From assembly GCA_034190305.1 (NCBI GenBank), contig JAXHSV010000026.1, positions 1 to 19,353 of the forward strand: a stretch of DNA of 19,353 bases. The letters are read 5' to 3'. Positions 1-7,742 of the stretch are shown piece by piece. Both the position numbers and the translations under genes were made by a program. Source of the DNA: JAUWNJ01 sp034190305 (GTDB taxonomy: Bacteria > Planctomycetota > Phycisphaerae > SM23-33). Positions within the stretch are counted from its first letter, which is position 1. Each line of letters opens with the position of its first letter. The notes beneath the pieces are model-generated. The model was not told where the DNA came from and made no database searches. It saw only the letters and a program-made list of their open reading frames with translations.

Positions 1-99
1 TTCAGTTGCAAGCCGTACGACCCGGACGTGGTGCGGGATTTCTCCCAGCGATACTTCAGGGGTACGCACAGCGTCCTTCAAGTCAGCATGAGGCGATAA
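1..99 (+). CDS. C-terminal fragment, possible S-adenosylmethionine decarboxylase
   Basis: This open frame enters from the left edge and ends at TAA 97-99, giving the last 32 residues of a protein. It begins FSCKPYDPDVV and ends VLQVSMRR. The FSCKPYDP stretch followed by a short helix and a final basic strand resembles the C-terminal end of small bacterial AdoMet decarboxylases (SpeH/SpeD type), where a D-x-F-[ST]-C strand precedes the last helix. The catalytic serine and pyruvoyl region would lie outside the window, so this is a tentative match. The stop lies one base before the next start, so the gene is very probably the upstream member of the same operon. If the match holds, it would supply decarboxylated AdoMet for an aminopropyl transfer. 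Confidence 0.45.
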   Translation, partial: FSCKPYDPDVVRDFSQRYFRGTHSVLQVSMRR

Positions 100-100
100 G

Positions 101-1057
101 ATGATCGAAATACGCTGGTGCTCAGATATCGAAGATTGTCGGCAGGTTTGGGGACGGCTGATACATCCGAGGCGGCTCTTCGATTCCTGGGACGTCCGTT
201 TTTGCTTCCAGAAACACTATCGAAACCCGCCCAGGTTCCTCGTCGCCTGGTTTGGCCGACATCCGGTGGGACTTCTGCCCCTCAGCCGGATTGACGAATA
301 CGGATACTACGGATATTTCCCGGGCGAGACGTGGGCGGGTAAGACGTGGATGGAGCAGAACCGGATTCCGGCAGATTCCACCCGGACACGTTGTGAAATG
401 CTGGCGCATTGCCCCGATGAAACGCATCTGCGATACCTCACCAATGAGTCGGTCAAATGCCTGGACGGTGCGGCAGTTGATGAGACTGGGTATTTTTTCT
501 ACCCGGATGAATTCGGTTTCAGCATGGACAGGTATTGGAATGTGTTCTCCGGCAAATCACGCAAGCGGCTGGGGCTGGAGTTGGCCCGTTGGGATGAGGC
601 GGGGTTGAAGTATCGCTTCGGTCGGCTGGCCGACGTGGAGTGGATGTTCCAGGCCAATCTTGAGAGTTTCGGCGAGCGATCCTACTTTCATGACGAGAGG
701 TTCCTGAGGGCGTTTGAAGACCTGCTCCGGTTGCTTGAGGGGTGGGGCCGGCTTCGCATAACCAGCGCGATGGTCGGCGGAAGGCTTGCCGCGGTTGACG
801 TGGGCGCCGTTGTCGAAGGACGGTACACCGTCCTGGCCGGCGGGACGGATGGCGAATTCACGGGGATCGCCAAAGCGATCAATTTACATCACATGGAGTG
901 GGCGTGTCGCTGCCGGCTGCGGGAGGTTGATTTTCTGTGCGGGGACTTCGGATGGAAGGAAAGATTTCACCTTCGTCCTAACGCCCTGTATGCCTGGAGC
1001 AATTCCGTGGTTCGCACGGTTAACGAGCCTCGGAGAGCGGTAAATGTCCTCGGTTGA
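101..1057 (+). CDS. GNAT-fold acyltransferase, CelD/BioF2-like (Acetyltransf_6)
   Basis: This is a 318-residue protein with the double-GNAT layout of the FemAB/CelD/BioF2-like group. The recognisable half is C-terminal. A conserved strand pair lies around residues 218-245 (RITSAMVGGRLAAVDVG then YTVLAGGTD), followed by GIAKAINLHHMEWA (255-268) and the family hallmark DFLCGDFGWKERF at 277-289. Such proteins move an acyl or aminoacyl group onto an amine, and the family includes peptidoglycan-bridge and exopolysaccharide enzymes. It probably acts in the cytoplasm, since no signal peptide or membrane segment is visible. The start at 101 is one base after the upstream stop, with AGG at 91-93 as a weak ribosome site. 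The gene overlaps the following ATP-grasp gene by 14 nt. Donor and acceptor cannot be read from the sequence. Confidence 0.8.
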   Translation: MIEIRWCSDIEDCRQVWGRLIHPRRLFDSWDVRFCFQKHYRNPPRFLVAWFGRHPVGLLPLSRIDEYGYYGYFPGETWAGKTWMEQNRIPADSTRTRCEMLAHCPDETHLRYLTNESVKCLDGAAVDETGYFFYPDEFGFSMDRYWNVFSGKSRKRLGLELARWDEAGLKYRFGRLADVEWMFQANLESFGERSYFHDERFLRAFEDLLRLLEGWGRLRITSAMVGGRLAAVDVGAVVEGRYTVLAGGTDGEFTGIAKAINLHHMEWACRCRLREVDFLCGDFGWKERFHLRPNALYAWSNSVVRTVNEPRRAVNVLG

Positions 1058-2309
1058 TTCCAGAGTGCTCGTTGTTGGAACGACATCGGACTATGTCGAA
1101 TATATTCTAGAGGCGTTTCCGGGCAGGGCCTTGTTCGTAACTCATCCGGAGGTTAGAAATGCTGCTCGGGAACCCGCTCCTGAGGTTGGAGTCGAGGTTC
1201 TCGCCGACCTTCGTGACGCCGATGCCGTTGAAGACGCCATTGTCAGGCACCTGCAACGGAAGCGATTAAATCTAAGCGGGATCGCTTGTTTCGATTGCGA
1301 GTCGATGGAACTGTCGGCCATTCTGGGTGAGCGATTCGGCCTGCCGTATCCTTCGCCGAGGGCCGTGCTTCTTTGCCGCGACAAACTCCGATGCAAGCAG
1401 GTGTGGCTGCGGGCCGGCGTGTCGTGCCCCCGGACCAGACGGGTCAGCGATGTCGCCGATGTGGCGAACTTCCTGGCCGATTGCGGAGGCCCAATCGTCC
1501 TAAAACCACTGACCGGAAGCGGCAGCGAGTTGGTCTTCCGGTGTGACGACCAACGAGCAGGCGCCGAGGCGTTCGGCGTGCTGCGAGAAGGCCTGGCGTC
1601 GCGAGCGGACCGGCGGATGTACCGCTGCCTTGCAGAGAGCGGCGCTGCGCCGGTAATTGCCGAGCAGTATATATCCGGTACGGAATACAGCCTCGACGCC
1701 GTCGTGGACCGGGGCGGCGTGGAAGTCATTCGAGTGGCGAGGAAGTATCACAGAAAGGGTCCGCCGTTCGGGACGATTCGTGCGTACGAGTTGCCGGCGG
1801 CGCCGTCGGGTATTGCTTCGGCGAACCTGGCCGACATGGTGTTTCAGGCCGCTAATGCCCTGGGGTTGAACCGGGCTATGTGCATGATCGATTTCGTTGT
1901 GCAAGACGGGCGGGTGATATTCATTGAGATAGCCCCCAGGCCCGGCGGGGATTGCCTGCCGGCATTGATTCGTCAGAGCAGCGGGCTGGATATCCTGGGC
2001 GCGCATCTGGACTTTGCCGAGGGCAGACCTCTGCGAATTCCGCCTGCGGATCGCTGGGAGCGTCTGGTAGGCTTGCGAATTCACGCCGACAGGGAAGGTT
2101 TCGTCGAGTCGATACGCGCGGATGACCTCGACCACGACAAGCGGATTCGTGAAGTAAAGTTCCTTCGCACCAGGGAAGAAAAGGTCCAAATTCCGCCGAA
2201 GGACTATGACTCGTGGCTTCTGGGGCACGTTATATTTCAACCTCATGACGGGGATGTCGATCTTCAATGTGACAAGATTGCCTCCGGCATTGCGGTTAAT
2301 CTGATTTGA
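1044..2309 (+). CDS. ATP-grasp carboxylate-amine ligase
   Basis: The 421-residue product is an ATP-grasp ligase, which activates a carboxylate as acyl-phosphate and joins it to an amine or thiol. An N-terminal pre-ATP-grasp Rossmann-like domain spans about residues 1-105. The ATP-grasp core follows: GGPIVLKPLTGSGS (148-161) carries the nucleotide-binding lysine K154 and glycine-rich loop, AEQYISGTEYSLD (206-218) has the acidic hinge E207, MIDFVVQDG (281-289) carries D283, and FIEIAPRPGGD (293-303) carries the metal-binding E295 with an R-P-G-G-D signature. A C-terminal extension covers about 330-421. It resembles amino-acid ligases such as BtrJ and dipeptide ligases more than purine-pathway enzymes. 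It starts inside the 3' end of the acyltransferase gene, so translational coupling is likely. Substrates are unknown. Confidence 0.85.
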   Translation: MSSVDSRVLVVGTTSDYVEYILEAFPGRALFVTHPEVRNAAREPAPEVGVEVLADLRDADAVEDAIVRHLQRKRLNLSGIACFDCESMELSAILGERFGLPYPSPRAVLLCRDKLRCKQVWLRAGVSCPRTRRVSDVADVANFLADCGGPIVLKPLTGSGSELVFRCDDQRAGAEAFGVLREGLASRADRRMYRCLAESGAAPVIAEQYISGTEYSLDAVVDRGGVEVIRVARKYHRKGPPFGTIRAYELPAAPSGIASANLADMVFQAANALGLNRAMCMIDFVVQDGRVIFIEIAPRPGGDCLPALIRQSSGLDILGAHLDFAEGRPLRIPPADRWERLVGLRIHADREGFVESIRADDLDHDKRIREVKFLRTREEKVQIPPKDYDSWLLGHVIFQPHDGDVDLQCDKIASGIAVNLI

Positions 2310-2322
2310 CAGGAAACTGACA

Positions 2323-3648
2323 GTGAACCGTTACATAACCAGAGCACGGGAGATACTGGCGACGGAGACACCGAAGTTGCCCAAGGAGCAACTGGAGCGC
2401 CACGTTACATCGTACCTGGATCGGAGGGACGAGTTTCTAAGCGCGGCGGAGCAACATGGTTCTCCGCTTTACGTTCTGGAACCGGCTGTGTTGCGGGATC
2501 GCGCCGGGACATTTCTTCGCGCGTTTGGGGCCGAGTTGCCCGACATAGGCGTTTACTACGCCGTCAAGAGCAATAATCTTCCGTTGGTTGTACGCACCTT
2601 CGTTGAGGAAGGACTTGGACTGGATGTCTCCAGCGGGCTGGAGTTGCAACTCGCATTGGAATGCGGCGCAGAGGAGATCATCTTCAGTGGCCCGGGTAAG
2701 ACGAATGAGGAACTGCGACTCGCGCTGGAACATGCGGACCGTGTCATTGTGCTCATGGACAGTCCGGGCGAAATGGCCCGCCTGGAGCGCCTGGCGACCG
2801 ATTGCGACACAAGCATTCGTGCCGGGGTGCGGTTGACGACTGATTCCCGCGGCCTGTGGCGGAAGTTCGGCATTCCGCCGGCCGACTTGGCAAAGGTGCT
2901 GCGTGAGGCGATGCGGTGCTCTTACGTGCAGTTCTGCGGACTCCAGTTTCATACCAGTTGGAATCTGACCGCCGTGGCGCAGAGCCGTTTTATACGAGAC
3001 CTTGGCAGGGTGTTAAGAGACCTGCCAAGCCAGACACGAAGTGCCATTCAGTTTATCGACATCGGAGGCGGATATTGGCCTGCACAGGGAGAGTGGTTAA
3101 GAGCGAATGGAACACCGGCTGGGGCGCTTCGCCAAATGTTGTCGTCCGAATCTCAAGATGCCGATATGCACTATCGGCTTCCCGCGATGCGGATTGAGGA
3201 ATTTGCGGCGGAGATTGCCGAAGCAATTCGAGTGCATCTACCTGAAGATTTGTCATGCAGAATCTGCATGGAGCCGGGCAGGTGGCTGTGCAACGATGCG
3301 ATGCACCTGCTGATGACCGTCGTGGACCGCAAGGCCGACGATGTGGTCATCACGGACGCCGGAACAAACGCCGTCGGGTGGGAGATGTTCGAAACCAACT
3401 ACGCCCCCGTAATTAACCTGACGCGCCCGGGCATGAAGAAGCAGAGATGCGACATCCTGGGCTGTCTCTGTACGCCTCACGACGTCTGGGGATGCGATTA
3501 CTGGGGCAGGGACATCCGGACTGGCGACGTCCTGCTGATACCGGAGCAGGGCGCTTATACATACAGCCTCCGCCAGGAGTTTATCAAGCCGCTCCCGAAA
3601 GTGGTGATGCTGGACGAAATCGCCGGTGTTTTGAGGACAATTCGATGA
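2323..3648 (+). CDS. Fold-III PLP-dependent amino-acid decarboxylase, LysA/ODC superfamily
   Basis: This is a 441-residue alanine-racemase-fold decarboxylase. YYAVKSNN (78-85) contains the PLP lysine K82. FSGPGKT (121-127), KFG (181-183), FIDIGGGYWP (244-253) and EPGR (317-320) match the diaminopimelate/ornithine decarboxylase pattern. The C-terminal barrel has GCLCTPHD (380-387), where C383 occupies the catalytic cysteine position, and EQGAYTYS (408-415). Two specificity motifs are unusual: HTSW (210-213) replaces the common H-[IV]-G-S, and C-T-P-H-D replaces C-E-S-x-D of LysA or C-D-x-x-D of ornithine decarboxylase. The true substrate is therefore probably not free diaminopimelate. The start is GTG at 2323, supported by AGGA at 2311-2314, 13 nt after the ATP-grasp stop. 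BtrK of butirosin biosynthesis is a comparable biosynthetic relative. Confidence 0.85.
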   Translation: MNRYITRAREILATETPKLPKEQLERHVTSYLDRRDEFLSAAEQHGSPLYVLEPAVLRDRAGTFLRAFGAELPDIGVYYAVKSNNLPLVVRTFVEEGLGLDVSSGLELQLALECGAEEIIFSGPGKTNEELRLALEHADRVIVLMDSPGEMARLERLATDCDTSIRAGVRLTTDSRGLWRKFGIPPADLAKVLREAMRCSYVQFCGLQFHTSWNLTAVAQSRFIRDLGRVLRDLPSQTRSAIQFIDIGGGYWPAQGEWLRANGTPAGALRQMLSSESQDADMHYRLPAMRIEEFAAEIAEAIRVHLPEDLSCRICMEPGRWLCNDAMHLLMTVVDRKADDVVITDAGTNAVGWEMFETNYAPVINLTRPGMKKQRCDILGCLCTPHDVWGCDYWGRDIRTGDVLLIPEQGAYTYSLRQEFIKPLPKVVMLDEIAGVLRTIR

Positions 3649-4673
3649 AACAAATAAAGTCAATGTTGATGCTCCCGAGCGCGGCTTTGTGCATTTCACG
3701 CAAGCAGTTGCGGTATTATGACAGGATTGACAAACCCCCTGATGCCGGCGATCTTGCCTATGGAACGGTCAGGTCCCTGGGATTTCACTCCACGCTGGAG
3801 AACAAGGAAGGCCGGATTCACGCGATTAACTACGGCAGCCGGTCTGTGTTTGTTTTTGGCACCCGTTACGCACCGGACGCCTACGAAGGAATCGTTCCGG
3901 AGCAACTGCCCCGTGAGGCTGACATGCTCGCTCGAAGCGGAATCGTAGGCATGGTTAATAGGAAGAATGAAAATATTAAGGATCCCACAAGAGTCCAGAT
4001 ACATGGTTACATCTGTGACAAGGATGGTCACGTACTCAATACGCGCAATTTTTCGTTAATTAAAGAGCCCAAGCGACAAACTAAAACCCGTCAGCGCGCC
4101 AAACTCATCCTGGTGGTGGGCACGGCCATGAACAGCGGAAAAAGCCTCACTGCCGCCTCGATTTGCTGGGCGCTCACCGCCATGGGGCACAAGGTTCGCG
4201 GATGCAAGGTAACAGGCACAGCCAGCCTGAAAGACATCCTGCACATGGAAGACGCCGGCGCCTCGCCGGTGGCGGACTTCACGTATTTCGGCTACCCGTC
4301 CACCTACCTGCTCAAGCAGGAGAAGTTACTGGAGATATTCGATAAACTTGACCTTAAGTATGCGAATAACCCCTCCAACTACTGGGTGGTTGAATTCGCA
4401 GACGGAATACTACAGCGGGAAACGGCCATATTGCTGGCGACGCCACAGGTCAAATCACGAATCCACCGGCTTGTATTCACAGCGCACGACGCTTTGGGAG
4501 CCATCGCGGGCATTGACATTCTGCGGAGCAGATTCGGGTTGGTTCCCCATGCCATTTCAGGTCTGTGTTCGGCGTCGCCCCTGGCCATCGACGAACTCAA
4601 TGATTTTGCCGATGTTCCCGTGGTCAGCAACACGCAGCGTGATCTGAACCAATGGGCGCGGATCGTCCTGTAG
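3645..4673 (+). CDS. P-loop NTPase, BioD/DUF1611-like, with N-terminal beta-rich domain
   Basis: The start is the ATG at 3645, which overlaps the decarboxylase stop as ATGA and gives 342 residues. A longer reading frame begins at 3447 but runs inside the decarboxylase gene. Residues 1-150 form an uncharacterised beta-rich domain with many glycine turns. Residues 153-340 are a P-loop domain: LILVVGTAMNSGKSLTAA has a Walker A (GTAMNSGKS, 159-167) with the spacing of dethiobiotin synthetase and DUF1611 proteins. It is followed by CKVTGTASLKD (187-197), DAGASPVADF (203-212) and a Walker-B-like VVEFADGILQRET (248-260). No signal peptide is seen. Related P-loop proteins phosphorylate or cyclise small carboxylates, or assist amino-acid acylation. 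It is the last gene of the operon, and its precise reaction is unknown. Confidence 0.7.
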   Translation: MKQIKSMLMLPSAALCISRKQLRYYDRIDKPPDAGDLAYGTVRSLGFHSTLENKEGRIHAINYGSRSVFVFGTRYAPDAYEGIVPEQLPREADMLARSGIVGMVNRKNENIKDPTRVQIHGYICDKDGHVLNTRNFSLIKEPKRQTKTRQRAKLILVVGTAMNSGKSLTAASICWALTAMGHKVRGCKVTGTASLKDILHMEDAGASPVADFTYFGYPSTYLLKQEKLLEIFDKLDLKYANNPSNYWVVEFADGILQRETAILLATPQVKSRIHRLVFTAHDALGAIAGIDILRSRFGLVPHAISGLCSASPLAIDELNDFADVPVVSNTQRDLNQWARIVL

Positions 4674-4716
4674 GCCTTACAACAGCGGCAATATCCAATA
4701 AAACGCAAAGCACGTC

Positions 4717-5232
4717 ATGCTCAGAGCAAAACAAAAACTGGGAAAATATCGGATCGAACGCCGTCTGGCTGAAGGCGGCTTTGCGGCAGTGTACCGCGCT
4801 GTCGATACAATCGAAGGTACTCGCGTGGCGTTAAAGATACCGCACGCTCATCTGGTCTGCCCCGAGGTCATGGAGGATTTCCGCAGGGAAGTGCGCCTGG
4901 CTGCAAGGCTGGACCACCCGAATATCCTTCCGGTCAAGGACGCCAGTGTTATCAAGGGGCTTTTCGTGATTACATTTCCCCTTGGCGAACGATCTCTGGA
5001 TGATCGCCTCCGCTGCCGGCTTTCAATGCAAACAGCGCTCCAGTTCGCCGATCAGATGCTCAGCGCCGCCGCCTTTGCGCACCAGCATCGCATCATTCAC
5101 TGCGACATCAAGCCCGACAATCTCATTCTTTTTTCTCAAGGCCGACTGCGCCTGACGGACTTCGGCGTCTCCAGAGTGGCGCAGAAGACGATAAGGGCAT
5201 CGGGTGCCGGAAAACGCGGCGCCCTTTATTGA
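4717..5232 (+). CDS. Hanks-type Ser/Thr kinase fragment, C-lobe missing
   Basis: The 171-residue product carries the N-lobe and catalytic loop of a Ser/Thr kinase. A degenerate glycine loop AEGGFAAVY (18-26) has alanines where two glycines are usual. VALKIP contains K40, EVRLAARLDHPNI contains the helix-C E58, the catalytic loop is HCDIKPDNLILF (D130, K132, N135), and LTDFGVSR contains the metal-binding D148. Translation stops at GKRGALY, where relatives read G-T-x-x-Y-x-A-P-E-Q. The activation segment, APE motif and whole C-lobe are absent. None of the three forward frames downstream restores kinase sequence, so a simple frameshift does not explain it. It is probably a decayed gene. It lies 43 nt after the upstream operon, with no strong ribosome site before 4717. 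Confidence 0.75.
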   Translation: MLRAKQKLGKYRIERRLAEGGFAAVYRAVDTIEGTRVALKIPHAHLVCPEVMEDFRREVRLAARLDHPNILPVKDASVIKGLFVITFPLGERSLDDRLRCRLSMQTALQFADQMLSAAAFAHQHRIIHCDIKPDNLILFSQGRLRLTDFGVSRVAQKTIRASGAGKRGALY

Positions 5233-5564
5233 TACTGCCTGGATGGACCGCAGGGAGGCCCTTGCCTGGATTCAGCTACCATCCGATCAGCCTGCAACCC
5301 CCCCATACGCAAACGAATCAACTTAATAGTACGCAGTATAAACCCGACAATCCGATTTTTGGGATTATTTTACCTTTGTGCTCAAGCGGATCCTTATCCC
5401 GCCCGATAAGGGGAATAGTGCGCAAAGGGTAAAGGGTCGGGTAAAAGTAGTAAGACGTAGATTAGCCGCTTCGCAAGTCGGGCGGTCGGACGCCAAAATG
5501 GGCTACGATTTTGCAGGGCGATGTTCATCTCGTACTAAAAGACTTCGAGTCTGGAGTTATACCC
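5233..5564 (+). other. Gene-free leader upstream of the TonB receptor operon, with hairpins
   Basis: This 332-nt stretch lies between the broken kinase and the receptor gene, and no convincing protein is encoded in it. It contains a 7-bp hairpin, CCTTATC at 5392-5398 with GATAAGG at 5405-5411 and a 6-nt loop. It also has a G+A-rich patch with repeated GGGTAAA around 5427-5445, nested pairings around 5463-5513 (TAGCC with GGCTA, CCGC with GCGG), and a 5-bp hairpin, AGACT at 5540-5544 with AGTCT at 5548-5552. That last hairpin directly touches the ribosome site GGAG at 5553-5556. I saw no clear sigma70 promoter and no match to a riboswitch class I know. A structured 5' leader for the signalling operon is possible. 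Confidence 0.4.
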
Positions 5565-7730
5565 ATGAACCCAAGAACCTTCGGAAGTTCTACGGCATAC
5601 ATAAGGGCAAGATTACAACGGGGGTGGAAAAAGCCTCTATTTGCTGCGCTGGTGATAATCGGCGTATGCTGGACGTTTGCCGGCGCCGAGACAGTACCGA
5701 CCAAGGTAGCGACAAGCCGTCCTGCGACCTCCGGGGCTGAGGACCCACAGCAGACCGGTCAGAGCGATGAGACCTCAGGTACCGACGATCTTGGCCAGAT
5801 CACCGACGGCGACGAACTGCTACTGTTTAAGGACATGCCAACAGTCATTTCGGCCTCAAGAAAGGCTCAACCGATCAACTGGCTGTCAGTGCCGGTCAGC
5901 ATCATCACGGCTGAGGACATTCATTACAGCGGCCTGACCAAAATTGATGAAATCCTCCAGTTTACCCCCAGCGTTGACCTGCTTCGTTTCGATCGAAACC
6001 GCTACGCGGTGGGCGTGCGGGGGATGCACGATCTCTATTCCGACCGCGTGTTGAGCCTGGTCGACGGCCGGGCCGCCGACAGCACCATATTCGGCGGACC
6101 TGAACTGCACAGGCTACCGGTCCTGTTAGAGGACATTAAGCGCATTGAGATCGTCCGCGGTCCGGGCGGGGCGGCTTGGGGCGCAAACGCCTTCACCGGC
6201 GTGATTAACATTATTACCAAGGACCCTGAGGACTGCCTAGGCTGGCTGGGTACGACGACCTGGAACCACTTCGGCGACAGTTACTCGCACGCCCGCTGGG
6301 CGGCCAAGGACGGCAAGTGGAGCTGGCGGTTGTCGATGGGTTACGCCGGGCATGAATCGTCTGATGACGCCATTGACGGAACGGCAGACTTCGAAACGTC
6401 CGTTCCCGCACTTGCCCGGTTCACCGGCTTCAGAGGTTATGAGTCGCGTGATTTCAGCCGGGACTGGCGATTCGACGGCAAGTTCATTTACCGGCTAAAC
6501 GACCAGACCAAGTGGTCGTTCGGCGGCGGCCATACAAACATTGAGAGAGGCGATTACGAGGATGCAGCGTACTTTCCTGAAATAACGATGCGTCTCCAGA
6601 CCACGCGAGCCTTCGCTCGCATGGACCGCGAATTCGCTGACGGCCGACATTTTTATTTGCAGTGGTTCGGCAACTTTGACTATACGAAGCATGCAGCGAT
6701 GAAATATCACGCCGCCGAGAACGATATCGAAGGTCAGTACAATTTTAAACTAGGCCAGAAACATCAAGCATCGGTGGGCGGCAACATTCGCTGGGACCAC
6801 ATCAATACCCATTGGAGTGTTCCGCAGCATTTCCGGTGTGATGGCGAACCGTTCGATGAATACTGGGCTGGGCTGTTCGCCATCGACCGCTGGGAGGCGG
6901 CCGACCGGTTGGTCATTGAGGGCCAGATCCGGGGTGACTACTACTCCGAAACGCAGATGGACTGGTCGGGCAGGCTCAGCGGCCTTTATTCGCTCGACGA
7001 AAAAAACCGCCACGTCGTCCGTCTCAGCACCGCCAAGGCCTTTCGCGCGCCGCTGGTGTCGTCCCGCAGATTACAGGTAACACGAGTTCCAATGGGCACG
7101 GGGGCATTCCTGTACAACATACTTAGGCCCGACGATGTGAGAAATGAGGAGACCTGGTCGCTGGAGGCAGGCTACACCGGCAGGCTCAACAGTTGGCTGA
7201 CGGTCCGGGGCAACGCCTATTTTCAGCGATACGATAACCTGATCGGATACAACACCACCACCGCAGGAATCGTTAACACGATCACGCCCGATAACATTGA
7301 CGGAGCTAATTCGTTTGGCGGCGAGATAGAGCTTGAGGTGAAGGGCAAGGCCGGCAAGTTGTCGGCTTGGTACGCCTACAACGACTTTCAGGAAGATATG
7401 AACGCCCAATCGGTCCGCTCATTCCTGCCGTCCAAACACAAGGTCGGCCTGACCGGTCGGCTGTTCTTACCCGATGACTGGGTACTCAACGCAAACTACA
7501 AGTACACCAACCTGACGCCCGGCAGCCCAAGCGGAAGCGGCAGCAGCAACACTACCCATCGTCTGGACCTGACCGTCTCCAAGGAAGTATTCGATGGCCA
7601 CGGGGAGATCATGTTCGGTGTCAGCGACGTACTGTACAAGACGCACGAGGCAGTCTTCAACACCACGGCCTTCGCCGCGCATGAGACGCCTGGACGGGCT
7701 TTCTTCGCGAGACTTCAGTTCAAGTTCTAA
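5565..7730 (+). CDS. TonB-dependent outer-membrane receptor
   Basis: The product is 721 residues from ATG 5565, which has GGAG 8 nt upstream; an in-frame ATG at 5511 lacks this and would put 18 residues before the signal peptide. Residues 15-40 form a signal peptide (RGWKKPLFAALVIIGVCWTFAGA, cleavage near A41). A low-complexity Ser/Thr/Asp linker (43-85) and a TonB-box-like MPTVISAS (91-98) follow. The plug domain covers about 105-220, with VSIITAEDI, ILQFTPSVDLLR, VGVRGM, VLSLVDGR, IKRIEIVRGPGGAAWGANAFTGVINIITK. The remainder alternates aromatic and polar strands as a 22-strand barrel should, and ends in RLQFKF with the terminal phenylalanine typical of outer-membrane proteins. It would import or sense a small ligand using ExbBD-TonB energy. 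The ligand is unknown. It is the first gene of a five-gene signalling operon. Confidence 0.9.
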   Translation: MNPRTFGSSTAYIRARLQRGWKKPLFAALVIIGVCWTFAGAETVPTKVATSRPATSGAEDPQQTGQSDETSGTDDLGQITDGDELLLFKDMPTVISASRKAQPINWLSVPVSIITAEDIHYSGLTKIDEILQFTPSVDLLRFDRNRYAVGVRGMHDLYSDRVLSLVDGRAADSTIFGGPELHRLPVLLEDIKRIEIVRGPGGAAWGANAFTGVINIITKDPEDCLGWLGTTTWNHFGDSYSHARWAAKDGKWSWRLSMGYAGHESSDDAIDGTADFETSVPALARFTGFRGYESRDFSRDWRFDGKFIYRLNDQTKWSFGGGHTNIERGDYEDAAYFPEITMRLQTTRAFARMDREFADGRHFYLQWFGNFDYTKHAAMKYHAAENDIEGQYNFKLGQKHQASVGGNIRWDHINTHWSVPQHFRCDGEPFDEYWAGLFAIDRWEAADRLVIEGQIRGDYYSETQMDWSGRLSGLYSLDEKNRHVVRLSTAKAFRAPLVSSRRLQVTRVPMGTGAFLYNILRPDDVRNEETWSLEAGYTGRLNSWLTVRGNAYFQRYDNLIGYNTTTAGIVNTITPDNIDGANSFGGEIELEVKGKAGKLSAWYAYNDFQEDMNAQSVRSFLPSKHKVGLTGRLFLPDDWVLNANYKYTNLTPGSPSGSGSSNTTHRLDLTVSKEVFDGHGEIMFGVSDVLYKTHEAVFNTTAFAAHETPGRAFFARLQFKF

Positions 7731-7742
7731 AGAGAGGCGACA

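Noticed and set aside
5405..5530. Possible c-di-GMP-I (GEMM) riboswitch before the receptor operon, suggested by GCGCAAAGGG and GGACGCCAAAATGGGC
   Set aside because: The order and spacing of the GEMM core (CAGGGCAAACC stem GGGACGCAAAGCC) are not reproduced and I could not build its two stems.
5229..5740. Two short plus-strand frames (67 and 120 codons) after the kinase
   Set aside because: Neither resembles the missing kinase C-lobe or another family; the second overlaps the receptor signal peptide in another frame.
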